Shown here piece by piece: positions 55,256 through 64,000 of a stretch of DNA of 64,000 bases. Made by a program: the position numbers and the translations under genes. The notes under the pieces are model-generated. The model did not search any database. It had not been told where the DNA came from and saw only the letters and a program-made list of their open reading frames with translations. The stretch covers positions 62,001-126,000 of the forward strand of contig WTXD01000006.1 in assembly GCA_022496205.1 (NCBI GenBank), written 5' to 3'. Source of the DNA: Gloeopeniophorella convolvens (lineage: Eukaryota > Basidiomycota > Agaricomycetes > Russulales). Every line of letters starts with the position of its first letter. Position 1 is the first letter of the stretch.

Positions 55256-58200
55256 GGGTCAATGAACGGCGGCGCGAGTAAAAACTTGCACAACGGTAGA
55301 GCGGTTGAGATATCGCGAATGCTCAGTGAAAGCGCAGCGAGTCCATCTCGTCACCGTCTCGGCGCCGTCCGTCGCTTTGTCAGCAGCAGCCTGCTCCGCT
55401 CGGAGTCCCAGCCCAAACTCTCTTCTTACCGTTAACGATACTCCATACAACCATTCAGCCAATGCGAGTCGTCTCCCATGGGCATCAATCTGTACGCATA
55501 TCAGATGCTCCTAGCGCAACGGCTACTGGGTCCAATCTACTCGTTGACTCAAAGCGTCTCTGTCGGACCCGTGTCTGCTCAAGACAGAAATAAATTTCGC
55601 GGCACCAGTTGTTCGCCCGACATTTTCATTTTGCGACAATCCCTTCAGTGCTCTCCGGAGTTTTTTTCTATGTACTCCTGAAAGTCGGCCGGTTCAGTTG
55701 CATGGCGAGGCCACACCCAGGAGGCGCGGCATTAATCGACCATGACGTGAACTAATGACCATGCAAAGACTCAAAGTTTGTGCACACACAGTGGAGCAAC
55801 ACGCTAGAAGAGGTGTGGCCCTGCGAGTTCATCCGGCGTCCGCAAATTGCCAGAGCATGGGAACGACGAGCGAAATCATGCGCGCGAAGGTCGCGGTGCT
55901 GGCCAAGATGTTGTGTCTTTGAGTACGTCGTCTATATTTATCTAAATACGTTCTCACAACACGGTCAGTTAGCTCCTTTGTGGTTCTTTGCGGTCGCCCG
56001 ATATGTCTGTGCGCCAAAAGTCTAACTGGTGGCTCAACTCGCACCTTGAGAAAGAGCACTCAGCGACGCCGAGCTAAGCTGATTGCGCCGGTCACGAACT
56101 GCTCGCAGTGCAGTTCAGATCCTGGTTCCAAGTCTATCTCAAGCACGATTATCAGCTTGTCTCACTCCACCCGGCCCTTGGTTCCGCACCTGTACGGCCC
56201 GTGACCCCAACTCGACATGTCGAGTCGAGGCACGCCTCGCAGAATGTGTTCGCAATCTGTCGAAACATTCCCATTAAGTATTACGAACCTCGACCTCGAG
56301 GTCCCACCGGCTGATCCTTAGGCTGCTGCATCGAAGATTTCTTCTCAACAGTCACTGCTTCTGCAATGCTGCCGTGAGATGGTATGTTGCGGTGAGGTTG
56401 GTTTTACGACTCATTTCCGATTCGGATGCCCACGCCTGTCCGCTTCTTTATTGTGCTAATAGAAGATGTATATTCCCTGCCATTCCCAATGCTGCATCGT
56501 GCAGAGTGACGGCGCTGCCGTACTCAAGTTTTGCGTACTGGTGGCCCGGATGCCCTGCGCCCCAGTGCATGTGGCCAGAGATAAGCGAGACGACATACCA
56601 AGCAACGGTCGCCCTGGACGCATGATGTCGACTCGGGAAACCTATGCTGAACTCATCAAATGTGACTAAATCCTTCTGACAGCTGCACACGGCGACCTTG
56701 AGAAATCTGAAGAGGCCGACACGGTGTGGCGCTCATGTCCAACACGTGACCTTCGGTGCCTTTGTCCGCGGAGCCACGGCCGCCAGCCCCGAAGCCATTG
56801 GTCCGCTCTGGTCTGCCCTCGATGGATATCGAAACGGACAGGTGACCACAACGCCTCGAAGCAACATTCAGTCGCTCTTCTAGGATTGCGCAAGGATCAG
56901 CTTATCTTTGATGCTCCAACAAATGAACGTCTACTACGCACGCTGAGATGCTCGACATTCTTGAACGCAAGCACCACCTACCTCTTCAGGGTTCGGGCGG
57001 TCTGTTCGCCGCGGATTTACGATTTCATGTGTCTCTGAAGCTCTCCAGATGATCCGTGTGAGTTGCTTCAGTTTGGCAGGCTCCACCGCTCTATACTCAT
57101 CGCTCTTCGTCTGCACATCCTGCAGGCACAGATCGGAGCTTCATCGGCCAAGCCATCATATGTCGCACTGCCTCGGACATCTATTCGCTCTCTCTCGCCT
57201 GCCTCCCTTGGGACCTGAGGCAGCCGCCATCGTGCCCTGCTCAGGTCTGCGAGGCCGACAAGTTCGGGCAGCCTATGTAACAGGTGTGCGCAACTTTTAC
57301 GAGGTATTACGTGTGGTCCCTCAGCCTTTAAGGTTAACCGAGTCTGGGTTAGGATCGCCGTATGTCATCTGGGCTCCAATTGCGCATTCGAGGTTCTGGC
57401 AAACCCTTTTCCCTGCTTTTTGCGAGTGACCCGGCACCTTTGCGCGATGCCGTGAGCGCGTCGCGCGATGGCCACGCTTACTTATTCTCATGCATGATGG
57501 CCCTCTTGTTCTCAACGCGATCCGCCCCTTGGAGCCGTCTTTACGTTTAAAGATAGCGCGAGTGCGCATCCTACGCGGGTCCTTGCTTTCTATTCGCCAG
57601 CCACGCGTAAACGTCCCTCGCCTCGGCATGAACTCGAGTCCGACCGGGGGCGCAAGTCGCAAGTTTTCGATGCCGCCTCATTCGCCCACGATTCTTGCCA
57701 GGAAGTGTAATGGGCCCCACAGTCCCTACGCTGTCATATCATTTCCGATGCCCTTCGTCACTGTCCTTCATATGCAACTCATGGATGACGTTCTTCAAGC
57801 TCAGTATTCTGGTCAGCCGACCTCGCGCGCTTCGCGATGCCGCTTCGATCCACCGTGACAAATTGAGCGCGGATTATGAACGCTGTTGCCCATTTCTTGA
57901 GGGAGGAGGCAACGCCTGTGCGATTCCTCTCATTCCTGGCGGCGTGCCGCGTCCAGCCCGGTCGATTCGGGGGTTTTAACCCTGTCAGTCACGCTTGTGA
58001 AAACTGTTGGATCGTCTCAATACATGCCAGCACTCGGCGGCGGTCTCATGTCCAACGACCCTAGGAATATAAACCTATGTCAAGGAATCGACTTGCCTGG
58101 CACGCGAGTCCGCAGGTTTTTACTACTTTTGATTGGCTGTGATACTCGGCCGCAGGCGTAGCGCCCGTTATCATGTGCTTGCGTGCGCACACGCTCATTC

Positions 58201-58740
58201 TGCAAGACCTGTGCCACATCCCTCGACCCACCCGGGCGTGCGCAGCCATGATTTCAGGTTCAGGCGAAAGTGACTCGGGTGACTTGTTGTTCCGTCCGTG
58301 TCCGTGTCGCAACACGTATGTGGCTGACCGTGCTCCGATTCCGTGGTCAGCGCGCCCTGCGTGCCCCCGATGGCCGCGTCATCTTGTACCCACATGTACA
58401 CACCTCCCAGCTGGTGGCACGAATCCTACAGGCCCCAGCCCCTTTGCTGGGTGCGGATGTCAGATGCCCCCCTCGAGGTATTCATAGACGGCCTCACCTG
58501 ATCCTTGGGTTTCTTCTGGACTCACTCACGCGCATCGCTCCATACTAATACAACCGCCACCCTCGTTTGAGGCAGAGTCTAGACACTGCACTGCATGGGG
58601 AACCTGCGCAAGTCCAGCGGGCTGCGCTGAATCCGGGGCCCCCAACCGGCACCCCTAGGGTCACTTCACGTTTGGCGCCGTGGGGGGTAAACGGGTCATG
58701 AGACCTCCGGCGTGGGCCTTGTAACCAATGGATTGCTAGC
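55256..58740. other. Decayed noncoding region, no supported gene
   Basis: About 3.5 kb with only short, overlapping open frames. Stretches with protein-like composition (plus strand about 56740-56880, frame FGAFVRGATAASPEAIGPLW; about 57540-57690, frame AVFTFKDSASAHPTRVLAFY; minus strand about 55850-56000, frame ELTDRVVRTYLDKYRR) are broken by stops and frame changes. They may be remnants of genes or transposons, but I could not name a family. Confidence 0.4.
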
Positions 58741-61700
58741 GTAGGCGTTCCAGTTTCTTATTTGATGGCGGCGTCGACCCTTCCTCATCCGGGCGAGGCG
58801 ACTCGCTACGACCGAACTCGTCGCAACTCGAGTCCGTTGGATATAAGCCACGGGTGCTGCGCTCTGCAGCAGTAATGCGATGCCTTTGATTCACCATTTC
58901 GATGAAACCAACGATCAGTGCGCACATCATCAGTCAAAGTTTCATCGGCCTGCTCGTAGTACCCCGCGCTATACCCCACACGCCGCCCATCCGTTTCATC
59001 TCGAACAAGTGTTGCGCCTAAATCGTCCACCTCTTTCATCGCAGTGCCCTTGTTCTCCCACGCGGCTAGCGTTGCTCTCCATTAATTAATTTCCCGCGCC
59101 GCAGCGACTAACAGTCGACTAACTTGCTGTCGCCGCCCGCGTTTATTGTGTCCTCGCCACGCTAGCCCAATCTTCGCCCGCGCCGCGCGGGGCACGCTTG
59201 CTCAGGCTTGCTCTTGTTCTAAGCGGTCTATGAAGCTCTCGGCCCGCAGCGTGCTCACAAGGCCCCACCCGGCCACCCCATTGGCCAGCCCGCACCATCG
59301 GCCCGTTCGGGTGACACACAGGGCACTCGGACTCGGCAGCGCTGGCCCCTTGCGTCGCCTCAGTCCGTGCCGTGCACGCCGCGCACTCGCGATTGGCCTT
59401 CCCCGCACTGGGCCGCAACGCAAGCGAGCCGCATCTCGATACGCGCCACGCAACCGAGTCCGTGGTTAACGTCCTGCGCCGTCACAATCACCTACGTATG
59501 TGTGTAGTTCCCCGTCCCCGATTTTTTTTACCTCCGTCGCCTTGCCCACCTATCGCAGAGCCCAGGCCCCTGAGTAGGGCCATCGCTCTGCGCGCCGCCT
59601 CGCTCGCTCGCTAGCTCGTGTTTTTTTTTCGGCAGAAGCGGGTGCGGCGAGCCGGGCGAGTTGCGCTGAGGCGGCGGCGGGCGGCGGCGGCGGCCCCGCA
59701 TGAGCCCGTGTACCCCGCGCGGGGCTCCGGAGATCGTGCACCGCCGTGCGAGCGAGAGAGCGAGCAAGCGCGGGGGCGCATTGGTACTGCGCGTGTGTGT
59801 ACGTGCGCGCGGGCGAGATATGATGCGATCAGTACGCCTCAGGCATATTCGCGTGCGCTGGTTGGCCACTGCAGGCGCGCGCGGCGACTTGAGAACTCAC
59901 CAAGCCCCGTCGACGGTCGGGCCCGGGTTTGGTAGCGGTGATCACCGCGCGCCCGTGCGCGTCTCGTGTCTGGATGCGTCCGCGATCGGCTATCTTATCG
60001 TGTAGAAGCACGTTGCAGCGCGCGCATCTCTGCCCGGATCGGTCATGAGCGCGGTTCCCCGCGCGCCTGATCGACGAACTCCTGCGATCTGCGCTCCGGG
60101 GGGCACCAGTGGCTGGTTTACGCGTCGGCGGGCCTGGGTTCGTGGAGCCGCTGGGGTGTTTGTTGACCGCTTCTGCGCGCGTCGTGGTGGAGCGAAGATT
60201 TGCAGGGTGTTCTTCGGTCTCGATTGCGGTGCTCAGTCGGCTAGCAGCTATAGCGCCGGCGCAGGTACACATCCCGAGTACTGCGCTACATGTGTGGACA
60301 CACGTCGGGCAAGCTCCGGCCAGAGAGCACGAGCACGAGATGAGTCGATAAAGCATGAGAGCATGTGTGGCGGGACAGCTGGATGCTCATACACACGCGG
60401 CGGGCCGCGGCACGTTTGTTCCGGTGGTAGGAGCGTCGGGAACATCGTGCGTGCGTGCTGTACGAGCGCAGCGAATGGCACTGCGGGAGTTTCGCCGAGT
60501 GCGGGGTTGATCGACGTTGATCTGCAGTATCTCCTAGCGTCTCCCTGTGTCTTTCATCCAGGGCCGATCGATCGTCTGGAGGTATATCCGATGCTACGCC
60601 TTGCCTCTGCACCCGGTCGCACCGACGCTGCCTCAGCCTGATATGGGGGCGACGCGCGACGCCTTTGTGAGGAAGGCGTATAGGAAAGCGTCAAAAGCGG
60701 CTAGTACGAAGTCATGACGTTTGTGTTCCAGGAACGATATGACCTGGAAGACTGCAGCGGCGACTTGGGCTTTGGGCGGGCGAACGCAGAGGAAGGCGAC
60801 GAGAAAGGCGTGATGCACACCAAATCGGGAATCTGATGGGCAATGCGGGGAAACTGACGTGCACGCCCCCGTACGCTTCTCTCATACTTGCGCAACTGTC
60901 ACCGATGCGTTCGCCACGCTCACGCCTGTGGAACGTGGGAGGAAGGAGGCACGAAACGAATTGATCGTATTGAGGTGATTCGCGGTAACAGTAATGTATA
61001 CACGCTGATGAGACGGAGACGGCGAATCAGGGCACGCTGGGCGAGGTGGGGAATTTCGCCTCGCTCCGCCTCACCCCCGCGCGCCCCTCGCTGGCAGGGG
61101 CAAACCGTGAGCATGACGAGCTAGATATGTACATACCGCGTGGATTCGAATGATGCTGCGTGTGCGTGGGAATCCCCAACGGCAGCGGACCCAGTCGCAT
61201 CTGCGGCGGAGCGCCACCAAGGCGCAGATACGACGCCAGCCCTGAAACCGGTCAAAGCAACACGTACCTTACTCATTGCATCAACCCGTACTCAGGAAGC
61301 TGCGGGCGGGCCGGGGGTTCGTAGCAGCTCCGTACCCACCAAGCAACCTTGAACAGCGGTGCGGCGGACGAGTTGGGTAGGGCGGCGTGCTGCGTTCCGC
61401 CTCGCCGAATCAGATGATCAACAATCTCCGCACCGTAGTGCTCACCTGTGACCAGCCACAACGCCAAACCCCGCATTGATGACCTATCAACGGGATGAAG
61501 TTGCCTTGATGTGCGGACTTCGGCGTTCAGCGAGCGGCGGTTGCGGACTCCGGAACACCAGACCGCTCATTAACCGGCGTATCGAAGGGTGAAGCGCTCC
61601 CCTGCGTAGTGCCGCGGGATGCGCGGCCGCGTCTGCCGAACGGTCCTCTAATAGGACAATGCGGAGTGATGTGGGGGCATTTCGACTAATGTGGGGTAGA

Positions 61701-63429
61701 TTAAGCATTCACGAGCGCCTAGCATCAGCATCATGATTGGATTGTGCGCGCGCCAGAGCCAAGTGCTAAGTGTGCGAGACCGAGCGCTGCCGCTCAGCGC
61801 AGCGGTTCAAAGTCAAGCCGAGGGTGTCGACGAACAGTTACAGTGCTCGAGATAGTGGCGGTGGGCGCGTAACAGATCGAGTCAGAAAGTTGGATACGCC
61901 TCCCCCACCAGCGTCAAAGATGCGAACAGCTAGGTTGCAGAACGGGCCTGAGGTACTCGCGGTGAGGCACCCGGATTACTGTTCCAAGCCCGTTCCAGAT
62001 GGTGACCTATGGTGACGCAGTTGGCAACGGCACGGACGACGCGGGTCAATGCAGTGTGTTACGGCCGACCTTACATAACGGGCTGGACCGATCCGGGGAG
62101 AGACGACACAAGTGCTAAAGATCGGGCGGAGGATCTAGCAGGCATGTGGGCGCGACAAGTGGGATTCGAGAAGCTCGGAGAGTGGCGTGGCAGACGCGCA
62201 AGCGGGGTAACGTCGTTGAGCGGCCGAGCGGGGCGCGCGGCAATCTGCGCGGAAGGGGCAGCGTCCCACTTGGTCAGGAAGTGAGGCGGGGGTTGCCGGA
62301 CAGGACGAGTCGAGACAGCGCGAGAGCGGGAGCGCACTCCGGATGCTGGGCCGGAAAAGGCGCGCACGGAAATGCCGCCGGAAACACGGCGGGGAAAGCG
62401 ACGCGCGCTACTGACGCGCTCGGTCTTTCGTGGTGCTTCTGCTATGTTGAGCGAACACCTATACCGAGCGCGCGATGTTAGGATCAGGAAGCAAACATAT
62501 CAGGCGCGCACCTAGCGCATTGCCGGACGAACATACCTGAGGTGAAGCGTACTCGCAGCGAAGGTGCACGCTGGAATCTTGTCGTTGATAGGACTCGGCG
62601 CAAACGAGAAACCGCGGACTGAATGAACCACAGATATGATGACAGGAGTGTGGGATAATATCGGCGTAGAGCGGGACTTCTACAGAGCCCATGCCTGAAT
62701 TATCAAGGACAGCCCAAGAAGGCGGGGGAGCCGGCGGTCCGAGAAGCGTGGACATGAAAAGATTTGGTAACTGGGCGGGCCTGAGTGATTGTCGAGCAGG
62801 CGCGTGTATTGAGGCGTCATTTAGAGATGCAGGGCTTTGTGATGGCTGACAGGACTGATAGTGGCTGGGGGGTCCGGTCCGAGCAGAGACGACAGATAAC
62901 AGACGCAGGTCCAAGCAAAGACGTCGCAAGAGACTGAGTGTTGGGACCAAATGGCGGTGGGAGATGGTGCACTTTACTTCGTCATTCATTACGACTGGAT
63001 GGAGAGAACTGACGAACGAGGATCAAGGAAGGGAGGGAACCAGCCTGATTGGACGCAGCTCGCCTCAAGGAATCGTTGGGATCTGGAGCAGAAGAGGGTT
63101 ACGTGGAAAGCGCAAATTTCGCAACGAGAGCCGAAGAATTATGTACAACGGCAACCTGAGCGTTGACTGTCACTGATAAGTGGGATAGTCGGCCGAATAG
63201 AAGGTCGGTAGAGCGCGGAAGAGCAGGGCCGGAAGCTCGCCGCTTTAGTCAAGAGAGGATGAATGAGACACGTTATCGATGTCAAGGCGGCTAGACGTAT
63301 GGGGAGCGAGGCACTATCGACAAGAGAGACAGGAGGGCAAGCATGTCGAAGTTGGAGAGACATGCGGATGACATGACAGGGTGCGCGGGTAAGGCAGGGC
63401 TGGCGACGAGAAGGGAATAAAAATAAAGC
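58741..63429. other. GC-rich noncoding region
   Basis: No open frame with codon-like or domain-like character. Parts are CpG- and GCG-rich (59640-59700 has GGC/GCG triplet runs; 60050-60200). No tRNA or rRNA signature was found. Could be a relic transposon, a long intergenic region or the flank of a repeat cluster. Confidence 0.35.
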
Positions 63430-63990
63430 GGACTGAGAGGATGAAGCGTGAGGATATGTTTTAGGCGTTAGACGGGAGAGGTAAAGAGCGTGAGACGGGG
63501 AGCCGTAAACCGATAAGCGACGGGACGAACATGGGCGCACATGGAACTGGCCGTGTGGATGCGGGTGCGGGGAGGACGGAGCGGAGAGAGACGAGACGAG
63601 GCGAGGCGAGGCAGGGAACGGGCGTGGCCGAGGCGGGTGCGGAGGCGGGAGGCGAGGGGAGATTCGGATCGGAGAGGGAGATCTGGAGATGGAGTGATGG
63701 GATTGGATGATGTGATTGGTGACGATGGGGTAATCGCCGCGTGCTCTGCGGGCTGGCCCAGACGTCGGGGGTGTGGCAGGATATGAAATCAGATGACAGG
63801 GGGGTGTGGCGGGACAAGAGTGAGACTGTAGATGTGGAGGGGGATTGTTGGGGATGAGACAGGGAGGGGGATTGTGGAGAGCGAGCTGCGAGACCGAGGT
63901 ACCGCGGAGAGGGACGAGTTGAAAGGGAAATTGTCGGAAGGGAACGAGCCGGTGTTGTGGCAGGCACAGCCGAGGAGACGGCGACCCAGA
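63430..63990 (+). repeat. Purine-rich, strand-asymmetric tract
   Basis: The plus strand is dominated by G and A with many GG/GGG groups and GA-rich repeats (for example GAGACGAGACGAGGCGAGGCGAGG around 63588); the complement is a C/T-rich tract. It could form G-quadruplex or triplex structure, or be the pyrimidine-rich promoter of a minus-strand gene; no such gene is recognisable. Confidence 0.5.
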
Positions 63991-64000
63991 ACGAGCGGCT

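Noticed and set aside
59100..60700. rRNA or tRNA cluster in the GC-rich right end
   Set aside because: No recognisable rRNA core sequence or tRNA cloverleaf was found on either strand.
63461..63967. 168-residue Ser/Pro-rich minus-strand open frame
   Set aside because: Created by the C/T-rich strand of the purine tract; low complexity with no domain.

Overview
The window looks like genomic DNA of a filamentous basidiomycete, probably an Agaricomycete (bracket or gilled mushroom). Evidence: genes split by many GT-AG introns of about 50-60 bases; basidiomycete gene families (DUF6534 membrane proteins, TPR-CHAT protein, SWIM-type Mutator-like transposase, expanded seven-helix membrane proteins); and typical fungal housekeeping genes (CDC37, DOHH/LIA1, MRT4, ERV46, VPS45). 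No tRNA, rRNA, CRISPR or prokaryotic operon structure was seen. All names come from reading translations and motifs by eye; no database search was possible.

Layout. (1) 0.2-35 kb is a dynamic locus. Its repeating unit is a divergent pair: a CDC37 co-chaperone gene pointing one way and an eight-exon, roughly 320-residue seven-helix membrane protein gene pointing the other. There are seven copies of the membrane gene: six in tandem on the plus strand (starts near 16630, 20670, 23084, 27642, 30243, 33588) and one inverted and truncated (229-8400). There are four CDC37 traces: one full-length (14034-15698), two decayed partial copies and one 12-codon stub. The inverted membrane-gene copy is split by a 7.2-kb Mutator-like element (732-7918) with 32-bp terminal inverted repeats and a perfect 9-bp target duplication. 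It carries a DDE/SWIM transposase, a gene with a GRF-like zinc finger, and a fragment of a PCL-type cyclin gene. The fifth tandem copy is broken by a 456-bp solo LTR with a 5-bp target duplication. A DUF6534 membrane protein gene and an AAGAB/p34 gene lie between the inverted and tandem parts. (2) 35.5-40.2 kb holds three small-molecule enzymes: dienelactone hydrolase, a cytosine-deaminase-like amidohydrolase and a CmcJ/AsaB-type oxidoreductase. (3) 40.4-55.3 kb is a compact conserved block: deoxyhypusine hydroxylase and MRT4 (head to head), a dipeptidyl-peptidase V-like S9 peptidase, a TPR-CHAT protein, a coiled-coil nuclear-type protein, ERV46 and VPS45. (4) 55.3-64 kb has no gene I can support: decayed sequence, then GC-rich, strand-asymmetric DNA.

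Functionally the window joins a birth-and-death gene array shaped by transposons (copies intact, frameshifted, start-less and transposon-split side by side) to housekeeping genes for protein folding (CDC37), vesicle traffic (ERV46, VPS45, AAGAB), translation factor maturation (DOHH) and ribosome assembly (MRT4).
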